This document shows, piece after piece, positions 33,548-42,147 of a stretch of 64,000 bases of DNA. Under the pieces are notes generated by a model, which was not told where the DNA came from, did not search any database, and worked only from the letters and a program-made list of their open reading frames with translations. The translations under genes were made by a program, and so were the position numbers. Numbering within the stretch: position 1 is the first letter of the stretch; every line of letters begins with the position of its first letter. Origin of the DNA: Bordetella genomosp. 9 (GTDB taxonomy: Bacteria; Pseudomonadota; Gammaproteobacteria; Burkholderiales; Burkholderiaceae_B); assembly GCF_002261425.1 (NCBI RefSeq), contig NZ_NEVJ01000003.1:620001-684000 (forward strand), given 5' to 3'.

Positions 33548-34591
33548 ATGCGTCCATACTCCATCTTCGCCCTGCCCGCCGGCCTGCCCGCGACGGCGCG
33601 CCGCGCGCGTCGTCATGCGCTGCTGCGCCTGGGGCTGGCCTGGCTGGTCATGATGCAGGTCATGATGCTGGCCTGGCCCGCCTATGTGCGCCACGACGGC
33701 CTGGCCGCCGGCAATCTGGCGACGCTGGACTGGGCGATCGGCCTGATGAACTGGACCAGCCTGGCCCTGACCGTGCCGGTGCTGGCCTATTCCGCCTGGC
33801 CGCTGTGGCGCGGCGCCGCGCTGCGGCTGTGGCAGGGCCGTGTCGGGATGGACCTGCCGGTGGCCGTCGGCATGGCCGCCGCTTTCCTGCCCAGCGTCCA
33901 CGCCACCGTCGTCGGCGCGGGCGACGTCTACTTCGATTCCGTGACGATGTTCGTCGCCTTCCTGCTGACCGCGCGCTACCTGGCCTTGTGCGCCCGGCAG
34001 TCGCGTCATGCCGGCCGGCGGGACCGCCTGCGGCGCCTGCGCTCGCTGCTGACGCTGTACGCGGACCGGCGCGCCGCCCTCTTCTGCACGCTGCAGCTGG
34101 CCGCCACGTTCGTGACCGGCGTGGCCTGGATCTGGATCGACGCCGACCGCTTCCTGCCGGTGACGGTCGCCATGCTGGTCATCAGCTGTCCCTGCGCGAT
34201 GTCGATGTCGGTGCCATCCGTCATGGCCAGCGCGGACGCCGTGCTGGGCGGACTGCCGGATAACCGGGACGCCGACCTCGCGGTCATCCAGGCCATCCAG
34301 GCCCTGGCCACGCGCAAGGCCATGCAGAACCTGTACGGCAGCGCGGCGTTCCACCTGCTGATGATGCCGCTGGCGGCCTTCGGCTGGGTCACGCCCTGGC
34401 TGGCCGCGCTCACGATGCTGGCGTCGTCGCTGGCCGTGGCCCTGAACGCCTGGGGGCTGCGCCGGCGCTGGACGGCGCGCACCGCGATGCCCGGCGATTC
34501 CCCGCCCACGCCCTGGGCGGCGGTAGCTGACGGCGCCGCGATCGACTTGGCGGGCCCGGCGCGCGACGACGCCTACGCCAAGGTCCGATGA
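33548..34591 (+). CDS. P1B-type ATPase membrane shell lacking all catalytic domains (CcoI/FixI-like)
   Basis: A 347-residue membrane protein that aligns by eye to the eight-helix core of CcoI/FixI copper ATPases. Helices lie at about 28-46, 60-82, 103-123, 128-146, 176-197 and 202-226 (with the metal motif ISCPCAMSMSVP, C214-P-C216), then two more in 258-300, including MQNLYGSAAFHLLMMPLAAF and WLAALTMLASSLAVALN. The actuator domain between helices 4 and 5 is reduced to about 30 residues, and the DKTG phosphorylation/ATP-binding domains between helices 6 and 7 to about 28. No N-terminal metal-binding domain is seen. The frame is intact. It lies just upstream of ccoS and ccoN behind an FNR box, so it may bind or conduct copper for cbb3 assembly without ATP hydrolysis. 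Confidence 0.8.
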   Translation: MRPYSIFALPAGLPATARRARRHALLRLGLAWLVMMQVMMLAWPAYVRHDGLAAGNLATLDWAIGLMNWTSLALTVPVLAYSAWPLWRGAALRLWQGRVGMDLPVAVGMAAAFLPSVHATVVGAGDVYFDSVTMFVAFLLTARYLALCARQSRHAGRRDRLRRLRSLLTLYADRRAALFCTLQLAATFVTGVAWIWIDADRFLPVTVAMLVISCPCAMSMSVPSVMASADAVLGGLPDNRDADLAVIQAIQALATRKAMQNLYGSAAFHLLMMPLAAFGWVTPWLAALTMLASSLAVALNAWGLRRRWTARTAMPGDSPPTPWAAVADGAAIDLAGPARDDAYAKVR

Positions 34592-34598
34592 AGGTTCC

Positions 34599-34736
34599 AT
34601 GAGCATCCTGCTGCTGCTGCTGCCGCTGTCGCTGCTGTTCGTCGCCGCCATCGGCGGCTTCCTGGCCTGGGCCGTCCTCAGCGGCCAATACGACGAAACG
34701 GATGCCACGGCGGGCAAGCTGCCGGACGGCGAGTGA
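34599..34736 (+). CDS. ccoS: Cbb3-type oxidase assembly protein CcoS
   Basis: A 45-residue single-helix protein, MSILLLLLPLSLLFVAAIGG followed by FLAWAVLSGQYDETDA and a short acidic tail. The helix and the W-x-x-x-S-G-Q-Y/F-D/E pattern are the CcoS hallmark. CcoS is needed for cofactor (haem/copper) insertion into cbb3 oxidase. It starts 7 bp after the ATPase-shell stop, the same order as ccoI-ccoS elsewhere, which supports the identity of both genes. Confidence 0.9.
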   Translation: MSILLLLLPLSLLFVAAIGGFLAWAVLSGQYDETDATAGKLPDGE

Positions 34737-34796
34737 CGCTTTCCCGCCACAGCCAGGCCCCGCCACGCACGACCTGCTCATCGTGACGTATTCCGC

Positions 34797-34810
34797 TTGA
34801 TCGATGTCAA
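34797..34810 (+). promoter_or_regulatory. FNR/ANR-type box upstream of ccoN
   Basis: TTGATCGATGTCAA, within the longer dyad CTTGATCGATGTCAAG, has a perfect left half-site and one change on the right. It is centred 64 bp before the ccoN ATG; a class II start would fall near 34845, with AGGGGAGAAA as ribosome-binding site. FNR control of cco operons is well established in proteobacteria. Confidence 0.75.
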
Positions 34811-34867
34811 GCGACCCGGCTTGCCGCTGCACCATCATGGCGCCAACGCAAACCAGGGGAGAAAATC

Positions 34868-36352
34868 ATGAGGGACAGCCCAGCGGCGACGGCCGAAACC
34901 TTCAACTACGGCGTCGTGCGGCGCTTCGCGCTGATGACCATCGTCTGGGGCATCGTCGGCATGGCCGTCGGCGTGGTGATCGCCGCGCAATTGATTTGGC
35001 CGTCCCTGAACTTCGACACCGCCTGGCTCACGTACGGCCGCCTGCGCCCCCTGCACACCAACGCGGTGATCTTCGCCTTCGGGGGCTGCGGGCTGTTCGC
35101 CACGTCCTACTACGTCGTGCAGCGCACCTGTCAGGCGCGGCTGTTCTGCGGCTGGCTGGCCGAATTCACGTTCTGGGGCTGGCAGGCCGTGATCGTGGCG
35201 GCCGCGATCACCCTGCCCATGGGCCTGACCAGCAGCAAGGAATACGCCGAACTCGAATGGCCCATCGACATCCTGATCACCCTGGTGTGGGTGGCCTACG
35301 CCGTGGTGTTCTTCGGCACCATCGTCAAGCGCAGGATCCGCCACATCTACGTGGCCAACTGGTTCTTCGGCGCCTACATCCTGACCATCGCCATCCTGCA
35401 CATCGTCAACAACGTCGAACTGCCGGTGACGATGTGGAAGTCCTATTCGGCCTACGCCGGCGTGCAGGACGCCATGGTGCAGTGGTGGTATGGCCATAAC
35501 GCGGTGGGTTTCTTCCTGACCACCAGCTTCCTGGGCATGATGTACTACTTCGTGCCCAAGCAGGCCGGCCGTCCCATCTATTCCTACCGCCTGTCCATCA
35601 TCCACTTCTGGGCCCTGGCCTTCACCTATATGTGGGCCGGCCCGCACCACCTGCTGTACACCTCGCTGCCGGACTGGACGCAGTCGCTGGGCATGACCTT
35701 CTCGCTGATCCTGCTGGCGCCGTCGTGGGGCGGCATGATCAACGGCATCATGACCCTGCAGGGCGCCTGGCACAAGCTGCGCACCGATCCCATCCTGAAG
35801 TTCCTGGTGACCGCCCTGTCCTTCTACGGCATGGCCACCTTCGAAGGCTCGATGATGTCGATCCGCAGCGTGAACGCGCTGTCGCACTACACCGACTGGA
35901 CCATCGGCCACGTGCATTCCGGCGCCCTGGGCTGGGTGGCGATGATCACCTTCGGCTCGCTCTACTACCTGATCCCCCGGCTGTACGGCAGGGACCGCAT
36001 GTACAGCGTGCGCGCCATCGAACTGCACTTCTGGGTCGCCACGCTGGGCGTGGTGCTGTACATCGCCGCGATGTGGACGGCCGGCGTGCAGCAAGGCCTG
36101 ATGTGGCGCGCCACCGCGCCGGACGGCACGCTGGTCTACAGCTTCGTCGAGGAACTGAAGACGCGCGTGCCGTATTACCTGATCCGGCTGCTGGGCGGGA
36201 CGCTGTTCCTGGGCGGCGTGCTGGTCATGGCCTGGAATACCTGGATGACGGTGCGCTCGGCCGCCCCCGTGAATCCCGCGATTCCCGACGCCGTCCCGGC
36301 GCCCGCCGAGGCGCCGCGCGGCGAGCCCGTCGTCGCCACCACTCCCGCTTGA
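34868..36352 (+). CDS. ccoN: Cytochrome c oxidase cbb3-type subunit I
   Basis: A 494-residue catalytic subunit with the conserved haem-copper helices: [18 protein letters not shown] holds a haem b ligand His, [20 protein letters not shown] holds the CuB His and cross-linked Tyr region, [16 protein letters not shown] supplies further CuB His ligands and [17 protein letters not shown] the haem ligands. Twelve or more membrane spans are expected. It reduces O2 with high affinity at low oxygen. The start follows AGGGGAG. First gene of ccoNOQP. Confidence 0.98.
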   Translation: MRDSPAATAETFNYGVVRRFALMTIVWGIVGMAVGVVIAAQLIWPSLNFDTAWLTYGRLRPLHTNAVIFAFGGCGLFATSYYVVQRTCQARLFCGWLAEFTFWGWQAVIVAAAITLPMGLTSSKEYAELEWPIDILITLVWVAYAVVFFGTIVKRRIRHIYVANWFFGAYILTIAILHIVNNVELPVTMWKSYSAYAGVQDAMVQWWYGHNAVGFFLTTSFLGMMYYFVPKQAGRPIYSYRLSIIHFWALAFTYMWAGPHHLLYTSLPDWTQSLGMTFSLILLAPSWGGMINGIMTLQGAWHKLRTDPILKFLVTALSFYGMATFEGSMMSIRSVNALSHYTDWTIGHVHSGALGWVAMITFGSLYYLIPRLYGRDRMYSVRAIELHFWVATLGVVLYIAAMWTAGVQQGLMWRATAPDGTLVYSFVEELKTRVPYYLIRLLGGTLFLGGVLVMAWNTWMTVRSAAPVNPAIPDAVPAPAEAPRGEPVVATTPA

Positions 36353-36362
36353 AAGGCCGACC

Positions 36363-37022
36363 ATGACTACCGGTAAGCAATCCTTCTTCTCGCACCACAC
36401 GCTGGAGAAGAACATCGGCCTGATGATCATCGCCACCATCGTCGTCGTGTCGATGGCCGGCCTGGTGCAGATCATTCCGCTGTTCTTCCAGCACTCCACC
36501 ACCGAGGCCGAAGCGGGCATCGAACCCTACAGCCCCCTGCGCCTGATGGGCCGCGACGTCTACATCCGCGAAGGCTGTGTCGGCTGCCACTCGCAGCAGG
36601 TACGCATGCTGCAGTCCGAAGTCCAGCGCTACGGCCCGTATTCGACGGCCGGCGAATCGGTGTTCGACCATCCCTTCCTGTGGGGCTCCAAGCGCACCGG
36701 CCCCGACCTGGCCCGCGTGGGCGAACGCTATTCCGACGCCTGGCATCGGGAACACCTGCGCGATCCGCGCGCCGTGGTGCCGGAATCGAACATGCCGGCC
36801 TACCCATGGCTGCGCACCGCCTCGCTGGCCGGACAGAACGTCGCGGCCCGCATGCGCGCCCTGCGGCAGCTGGGCGTGCCATACAGCGACCAGGACATCG
36901 CCGACGCGCCCAAGGCGCTGGAAGGCAAGACCGAGGAAGACGCGCTGGTGGCCTACCTGCAGGGACTGGGCCTGGCGGCCCGCAAGAACATACCGGCGCC
37001 TGCGCCGTCCACGGGGAAGTGA
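36363..37022 (+). CDS. ccoO: Cytochrome c oxidase cbb3-type subunit II
   Basis: A 219-residue mono-haem membrane cytochrome c. One N-terminal helix ([20 protein letters not shown]) is followed by the haem motif [14 protein letters not shown] and the distal Met in [11 protein letters not shown]. It transfers electrons from CcoP to CcoN. It starts 10 bp after ccoN. Length and motifs are fully typical. Confidence 0.98.
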   Translation: MTTGKQSFFSHHTLEKNIGLMIIATIVVVSMAGLVQIIPLFFQHSTTEAEAGIEPYSPLRLMGRDVYIREGCVGCHSQQVRMLQSEVQRYGPYSTAGESVFDHPFLWGSKRTGPDLARVGERYSDAWHREHLRDPRAVVPESNMPAYPWLRTASLAGQNVAARMRALRQLGVPYSDQDIADAPKALEGKTEEDALVAYLQGLGLAARKNIPAPAPSTGK

Positions 37023-37025
37023 ACC

Positions 37026-37202
37026 ATGGCCTACCTGACCGGAATCATCACCGCCCTCTCCATGGCGACCTTCGTGGGCATCATCGCGTGGGCATGGTCG
37101 CGCGCCCGCCAGCCCGCCAACCGCGCATCCGCCCTGATCCCCTTCGCGCTGCCGGAGGAGTTCCACGCCCCGCAAGCCGGCAAAGGACGTCCCCATGAGT
37201 GA
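37026..37202 (+). CDS. ccoQ: Cbb3-type oxidase subunit CcoQ/FixQ
   Basis: A 58-residue single-helix protein: MAYLTGIITALSMATFVGII, then AWAWSRARQPANRASALIPF and LPEEF. The A-W-A-x-S/R pattern after the helix is typical of FixQ, which stabilises the complex. It starts 3 bp after ccoO and overlaps the ccoP start by 8 bp. Confidence 0.92.
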   Translation: MAYLTGIITALSMATFVGIIAWAWSRARQPANRASALIPFALPEEFHAPQAGKGRPHE

Positions 37203-38256
37203 CTTCACCACGCCTTTCTGGGGCTATTTCGTCGGCATCATCGCCATGGTCGGCATCGTGTGGTGCCTGTGGCTGCTGTACACCCAACGCCGCTGGCTGG
37301 GCCGGAGTAATGCGCCCCCACGCCGCGCCTCCGGCTTGCTGCCCCCCGAGGGGGCCCTTTTGCCTCGGGGCGGCCCAGCGGCAAAAGACGCCTACCAGCC
37401 CGCCGACACCGGCCACGTCTGGGACGGCGACCTGACCGAACTGAACAATCCCGTGCCGCGCTGGTGGACGGTGATGTATCTGCTGATGTGCCTGTTCGCG
37501 GTGGGCTACCTGCTGCTGTTTCCCGGCCTGGGCCATTACGCCGGCACGCTGGGATACACCAGCGCGGACGACGTGCGCAGGCAGCAAGAGGCGCAGGACA
37601 CCGCCACGCGGCCGCTGTACGCGCGCTACGAGGCCATGCCGGTGCCGGAGATCGCGCGCGATTCCCGCGCCCTGGAGATCGGCCAGCGCCTGTTCCTGAA
37701 CAACTGCGCCCAATGCCATGGCTCGGACGCCAAGGGCGCGCCCGGCTTTCCCAACCTGACCGACGGCGATTGGCTGTACGGCGGCGCGCCGGAAACCATC
37801 CTGCAGACCATCACCAAGGGCCGTCACGGCGTGATGCCGGCGTGGAGCGGGACGATCGACGCCCGCACCGCCTCCGACCTCGCCGACTACGTACGGTCGT
37901 TGTCGGGGCTGGGCGTGGACCGCTCGCGGATCTTCAACGGCAAGGACGCCTACGCGACGTATTGCGTGGCCTGCCACGGCGTCGACGCCAAGGGCAACCA
38001 GGCGCTGGGCGCGCCCAACCTGACCGACGACGTCTGGCTGTACGGCAGTTCGCAGCGCACCATCGAGGCCACCATCCTGAACGGCCGCGACAGCCGCATG
38101 CCGGCGCAGGAAGGCGTGCTGACGCCCGCGCAGATCCGCATCCTGACCGCCTGGGTATGGCGGCAATCCAATGGAAACGCCAATGGCGGCGGCGCGGCCT
38201 CGGCTGCCGGTAACGCCGGCGACCTTGCCCGCGCCACGGCGTCGGGCAAGCCATGA
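37195..38256 (+). CDS. ccoP: Cytochrome c oxidase cbb3-type subunit III (with in-frame repeat insertion)
   Basis: A 353-residue di-haem cytochrome. Helix 1 (FWGYFVGIIAMVGIVWCLWL) is followed by RRWLG; the region at about residues 39-63 (SNAPPRRASGLLPPEGALL and on) is coded by a GC-rich hairpin sequence and has no counterpart in standard CcoP. Normal sequence resumes with TGHVWDGDLTELNNPVPRWW and helix 2. Haem motifs are CAQCHG (near 178) and CVACHG (near 260). It accepts electrons from soluble cytochromes. The insertion keeps the frame and lies in the cytoplasmic loop, so function is probably kept. Stop overlaps ccoG start. Confidence 0.96.
   Translation: MSDFTTPFWGYFVGIIAMVGIVWCLWLLYTQRRWLGRSNAPPRRASGLLPPEGALLPRGGPAAKDAYQPADTGHVWDGDLTELNNPVPRWWTVMYLLMCLFAVGYLLLFPGLGHYAGTLGYTSADDVRRQQEAQDTATRPLYARYEAMPVPEIARDSRALEIGQRLFLNNCAQCHGSDAKGAPGFPNLTDGDWLYGGAPETILQTITKGRHGVMPAWSGTIDARTASDLADYVRSLSGLGVDRSRIFNGKDAYATYCVACHGVDAKGNQALGAPNLTDDVWLYGSSQRTIEATILNGRDSRMPAQEGVLTPAQIRILTAWVWRQSNGNANGGGAASAAGNAGDLARATASGKP
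37309..37389. repeat. GC-rich hairpin (REP-like) element inserted in ccoP
   Basis: The segment contains CCCCGAG (37344-37350) and CTCGGGG (37364-37370) as a 7-bp stem with a 13-base loop, embedded in GCTGCCCCCCGAGGGGGCCC and CGGGGCGGCCCAGCGGC. I recall near-identical hairpins as dispersed intergenic elements in Bordetella/Achromobacter genomes; that is from memory and not searched. Here it is in frame inside a gene. Exact borders are uncertain. Confidence 0.6.
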
Positions 38257-39632
38257 GCGCCGTCGACGCCAAGATCTACGCCCGCGCCGTCACCGGGACC
38301 TTCGCGCGCTGGCGCATCGCCTTCGTGTTCCTGACCCAGGCCCTGTTCTACGGGCTGCCCTGGCTGCAATGGGACGGCCGGCAGGCGGTGCTGTTCGACC
38401 TGGGCGCGCGGCGCTTCTACCTGTTCGGCCTGGTGCTGTGGCCGCAGGACATGGTCTACCTGGCCATCCTGCTGTTGATCAGCGCCGTCGGCCTGTTCCT
38501 GTTCACCGCCCTGGCGGGCCGGCTGTTCTGCGGCTACGCCTGTCCGCAGACGGTGTATTCGGAGATCTTCGCCTGGATCGAACGCAGGATCGAAGGCGAC
38601 CGGGCGGCCCGGCAGCGGCTGGACCAGGCGCCCTGGTCGGCGCGCAAGCTGCGGCTCAAGGCCGGCAAGCACCTGCTGTGGCTGGCGATCGCCTGGTGGA
38701 CCGGCAGCACCTTCATCGGCTACTTCGCGCCCATCCGCCAACTGGCGCATGACCTGTTCACGCTGCAGCTGGGGCCCTGGCAGTGGTTCTGGATCGTGTT
38801 CTACAGCCTGGCGACCTGGGGCAACGCGGGCTTCCTGCGCGAATCGGTATGCAAGTACATGTGCCCCTACGCCCGCTTCCAGAGCGTGATGGTCGACCGC
38901 GATACGCTGGTGGTGGCCTATGACCAAGGCCGTGGCGAACCGCGCGGCGGGCGTTCGCGGCAGGTCGACGCCCGCGCGCAGGGCCTGGGCGACTGCGTGG
39001 ATTGCGGCTGGTGCGTGCAGGTGTGCCCCACCGGCATCGACATCCGCGACGGCCTGCAATACATGTGCATAGGCTGCGGGGCCTGCGTGGACGCCTGCGG
39101 CGACGTCATGAAGAAAATGCACTATGCGCCCGGCCTGATCCGCTATGCGTCGGAACGCGTGATGACCGAAGGCATATCGCGCGGCGCGGCCCTGCGGCGG
39201 CTGTTGCGCCCGCGCACCGCCGTGTACGGCACGCTGCTCGCCGCGCTGCTGCTGGCCTTGGCGGGCGCGCTGTGGCTGCGCCAGCCCTTGCGCATGGACG
39301 TGATCCGCGATCGCGGCATCCTGGGCCGCGAGGCGGCCGGCGGGATGGTGGAAAACGTCTATCGCCTGCAATTCATCAACACGTCCAACCTGCCCTTGCA
39401 GGTAGCCTTGTCCGCCGACGGGATGGAAGGCATCGTGGTGACCGCGCCGGATGGCACGGCCAGCGTCCACGTCGACGCCCTGGACAACAAGGTGATCGCG
39501 GCCGTGGCCCGCGCGCCGGGCGCCGCCGCCGAGCCGGGCGCGCACCGCATCGTCATACACGCGGCCGGCACCGCGCCCGACGGATCGGTCGTGCGCGCGG
39601 ACGAACCGGCCAGTTTTTTCATTCCGCGATAG
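38253..39632 (+). CDS. ccoG: Cytochrome c oxidase accessory protein CcoG (RdxA/FixG)
   Basis: A 459-residue membrane iron-sulfur protein. Membrane helices lie in the first 230 residues (LFYGLPWLQW, MVYLAILLLISAVGLFLFTA), with FCGYACPQTVYSEIF and CKYMCPYARFQ. Two ferredoxin motifs follow: CVDCGWCVQVCPTG and CIGCGACVDACGD. A further helix near 325 and a periplasmic immunoglobulin-like tail complete the family architecture. CcoG is reported to act in copper reduction during cbb3 assembly. Start overlaps ccoP (ATGA). Confidence 0.96.
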   Translation: MSAVDAKIYARAVTGTFARWRIAFVFLTQALFYGLPWLQWDGRQAVLFDLGARRFYLFGLVLWPQDMVYLAILLLISAVGLFLFTALAGRLFCGYACPQTVYSEIFAWIERRIEGDRAARQRLDQAPWSARKLRLKAGKHLLWLAIAWWTGSTFIGYFAPIRQLAHDLFTLQLGPWQWFWIVFYSLATWGNAGFLRESVCKYMCPYARFQSVMVDRDTLVVAYDQGRGEPRGGRSRQVDARAQGLGDCVDCGWCVQVCPTGIDIRDGLQYMCIGCGACVDACGDVMKKMHYAPGLIRYASERVMTEGISRGAALRRLLRPRTAVYGTLLAALLLALAGALWLRQPLRMDVIRDRGILGREAAGGMVENVYRLQFINTSNLPLQVALSADGMEGIVVTAPDGTASVHVDALDNKVIAAVARAPGAAAEPGAHRIVIHAAGTAPDGSVVRADEPASFFIPR

Positions 39633-39653
39633 CGGGTTTGCCTGGGAGAGGAA

Positions 39654-39950
39654 ATGAAAACGGACGACGCAATGGGCCAGGCAATGGACAACGTGGTGGG
39701 CAAGGCGATGGACAACGCGATGGACCGCGCGACCGACAACGCCGCCGCCCCTGCCCGCCCCTGGTACCGCGAGCCGTGGCCCTGGATCCTGATGGCGGGC
39801 CCCGCGGTCGCCCTGGTGGGCTGCATGGTCACGATGTACCTGGCGGCCAACCGCTATGTCGATGCGCCGATCACCGAAGGCGCGACGCGTCAGGGGCTGG
39901 TCGTCACCAAGACGCCGGCGGCGATCGCCAAGGCGCCGGCGGCGCGGTAG
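39654..39950 (+). CDS. Short FixH/CcoH-like protein with repetitive N-terminus
   Basis: A 98-residue protein. The core PWYREPWPWILMAGPAVALV and GCMVTMYLAANRYVD matches the short FixH/CcoH proteins of beta-proteobacteria (one helix after W-Y-R-E-x-W-P-W). Residues 6-29 are an added repeat rich in MDN/TDN units (GQAMDNVVGKAMDNAMDRAT), not normal for the family. The usual DDYYKQGL motif after the helix is degenerate (APITEGATRQGL). GGGAGAGG precedes the ATG. Last gene of the cco cluster, probably an assembly factor. Confidence 0.8.
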   Translation: MKTDDAMGQAMDNVVGKAMDNAMDRATDNAAAPARPWYREPWPWILMAGPAVALVGCMVTMYLAANRYVDAPITEGATRQGLVVTKTPAAIAKAPAAR

Positions 39951-40008
39951 CGCGCATCACGAATCCGCGTCAAGAATCCGCATCACCTGTCCATCACGCC
40001 CGCCCGCG

Positions 40009-40650
40009 TTACATCAACAGGCCGTTCTCCGCGGCGTAGCGCGCCAGTTCGGCGTTGCTGCGCACGCCCATTTTTTCCAGGATGCGCGCGCGGTAGGTGG
40101 TGACGGTCTTGGGGCTCAGGTGCAGGACTTCCGCGATGCGCGCCAGGCTTTCGCCCTTGGCGATCATCTTCAGCACTTCGAGCTCGCGGTTGGACAGGGT
40201 TTCATGCGTGGCCGCGCTGCCGCCCGCCATCATGAGGGCGAACCGCTCCATCAGCGACGGACTGACGTACTTGCCGCCGGCCGCGGCCTTGCGCACCGCT
40301 TCGATCAGGGTCGTGGTGGGACTGTCCTTGGTCAGGTAGCCGGCGGCGCCCAGCTTCAGGGCCCGCACGGCGTAGATATCCTCGGCATAGGTGCTCAACA
40401 CCAGCACCGCCAGCCCCGGCCGCTCGACACGCAGCGATTGCAGCAGGTCCAGGCCGTTCTTGCCCGGCATCGCAATATCGATCAGCGCGACGTCGAACTC
40501 CTGTTCCTTGACGCGTTCCAGGGCCTGCCTGGCGTTTTCCGCTTCGCCGGCGACCTGGATGTCGGCGGCCGAACTGAGCATCAGCCGCACGCCGTTGCGC
40601 ACCACGGTATGGTCGTCGACCAGCAGGACCTTGATCTGTTCACCGGCCAT
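40009..40650 (-). CDS. NarL/FixJ-family response regulator
   Basis: A 213-residue response regulator. Receiver: LLVDDHTVVRNGVRLML, phospho-acceptor in VALIDIAMPGKNGLDLL, and Lys in GYLTKDSPTTTLIEAV. The C-terminal LuxR-type domain reads LSNRELEVLKMIAKGESLAR and LHLSPKTVTTYRARILEKMG. Its start overlaps the end of the hybrid kinase gene by 11 bp. It is last in a four-gene signalling operon that ends convergent to ccoH (58 bp apart); with the FixL-like kinase at the operon's head it may control low-oxygen genes. Confidence 0.92.
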   Translation of the reverse strand: MAGEQIKVLLVDDHTVVRNGVRLMLSSAADIQVAGEAENARQALERVKEQEFDVALIDIAMPGKNGLDLLQSLRVERPGLAVLVLSTYAEDIYAVRALKLGAAGYLTKDSPTTTLIEAVRKAAAGGKYVSPSLMERFALMMAGGSAATHETLSNRELEVLKMIAKGESLARIAEVLHLSPKTVTTYRARILEKMGVRSNAELARYAAENGLLM

Positions 40651-42121
40651 CGTTATCCGCCAGGGGCAATCGCAGGGCCACGCGCGTGCCGCGCCCCGCC
40701 GTGCTCGACACCGTCAATTGGCCGCCGAAATGGCGGGTACGTTCCTGCATGCCCTGGATGCCCCAGGAGTGGCGCTCCGCCGGCGACTCGTCGGCGAAAC
40801 CCTTGCCATCGTCGCAGATCTCCAGCAGCACCACGCCGTCCTTCACCGCGGCCAGCACGGTGACCAGGGACGCGTCCGCATGGCGCACCACGTTGGTCAG
40901 GGATTCCTGCACGATGCGGAACAACATGATGCTGCGGTCGGCGTCGACCTCGGTCGCCGCCGCCGATGGCGCGATGATGCAGTCGCATACCAGCCCGAAG
41001 CGGCTCTCCACCTGGCTGACGTGCCAGGCGATGGCTTCCCACACGCCCAGCTGGTCCAGCACGCTGGGTCGCAGATCGTTGATCACGCGGCGCACCGCCT
41101 GGATCGCTTCTTCCGTCAGCCTGGCGGCTTCCACCAACAGCGGATCGGGCGTGCCGCCGGCCTGCGCGATGCGTTCGGCCGACACCGATACGTGGGCCTT
41201 GATACCGGTCAGGAGCGCGCCCAGTTCGTCGTGGATTTCCTGCGCGATGCGCTTGCGCTCGCTTTCCTTGATGCTTTCCTGGTGCGCCGCCAGCCGCCGC
41301 AAGGCTTCGCGCGATTCCCGCAGGGCTTCCTCGGCCAGCTTGTCCTGGGTGATGTCGATCAGGATGCCTTGCAGGAACAGCTTGCGGCCGGCCGGGTCGC
41401 GCACGACCTCGGCCTCGTCGCGGAACCAGCGCTCGCGGCCGTCCCTGCCCGTCAGGCGGTATTCCAGCCGCATGGGCGTGCCCTGGGCCAGGTTGCCCGC
41501 GATCGCCGCTTCGGCGCGCGTTCGGTCGGCGGGATGGATGGCGGACAGGCGCAGGGTCGGATCCGCCAGCCATTCCTCGGCGGTGTAGCCCAGCGTGCGC
41601 ACCTGGGGGCTGACGTAGCGGTAGGCGCCTTCCGCGCCCAGTTCGCGCACGTAGGTGATCGCCTGCGTCTGTTCCACCAGCGTGCGGAACATGGCCTCCG
41701 CCTGGCGCTTGTCTTCGAGCAGGCGCTGCCCGCGCAGCATCCGCTCGATGGCGGCCGGCAAGGCCGGCAGGTAATGGCGGTCCTGGTCCTTGTAGAGATA
41801 GTCGCGCGCACCATGGCGCATCATCTCCACGGCGACGGTGGCGCTTTCTTCGCCCGTCAGCGCCAGTACCGGAATGGGAACCTCACCGGCGCCGTCGGCC
41901 AGCGCGGCCAGGAACTCCAGTCCGGTCTGGTCCGGCAGGCGGTAGTCGAGCAGGACGGCGTCGAAGTCCTCCGAACGCAGGCGCTGCAGCGCGTCCTGCG
42001 CGGTTTCGGTTTCGATGATCTCGAACTGATGGCTTTGATCGGCCGCCAGGGCGCGGCGGCACGCGATGCGGTCGACCACATCGTCTTCCACCAGCAGGAT
42101 ACGGATGCGCGGCTTGCCCAT
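40640..42121 (-). CDS. Receiver-PAS-histidine kinase (NarX-type HisKA_3)
   Basis: A 493-residue soluble hybrid kinase. The N-terminal receiver (IRILLVEDDVVDRIACRRAL, Asp in DAVLLDYRLPDQTGL) is followed by a PAS domain (YRYVSPQVRTLGYTAEEWLA with a PAC segment), then HisKA_3 with the phospho-His in SERKRIAQEIHDELGALLTG, and the ATPase motifs QESLTNVVRHADA, CDDGKGF and WGIQGMQERTRHFGG. There is no membrane helix. The N-terminal receiver means it can take a phosphate or a signal from the upstream kinase, then pass it to the NarL-type regulator that overlaps it. Confidence 0.92.
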   Translation of the reverse strand: MGKPRIRILLVEDDVVDRIACRRALAADQSHQFEIIETETAQDALQRLRSEDFDAVLLDYRLPDQTGLEFLAALADGAGEVPIPVLALTGEESATVAVEMMRHGARDYLYKDQDRHYLPALPAAIERMLRGQRLLEDKRQAEAMFRTLVEQTQAITYVRELGAEGAYRYVSPQVRTLGYTAEEWLADPTLRLSAIHPADRTRAEAAIAGNLAQGTPMRLEYRLTGRDGRERWFRDEAEVVRDPAGRKLFLQGILIDITQDKLAEEALRESREALRRLAAHQESIKESERKRIAQEIHDELGALLTGIKAHVSVSAERIAQAGGTPDPLLVEAARLTEEAIQAVRRVINDLRPSVLDQLGVWEAIAWHVSQVESRFGLVCDCIIAPSAAATEVDADRSIMLFRIVQESLTNVVRHADASLVTVLAAVKDGVVLLEICDDGKGFADESPAERHSWGIQGMQERTRHFGGQLTVSSTAGRGTRVALRLPLADNDGR

Positions 42122-42147
42122 ATCGGCCCTTCTATCGTGCGCGGCGA

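Noticed and set aside
34835..36520. 561-codon minus-strand open frame
   Set aside because: Antisense to ccoN, whose identity is beyond doubt.
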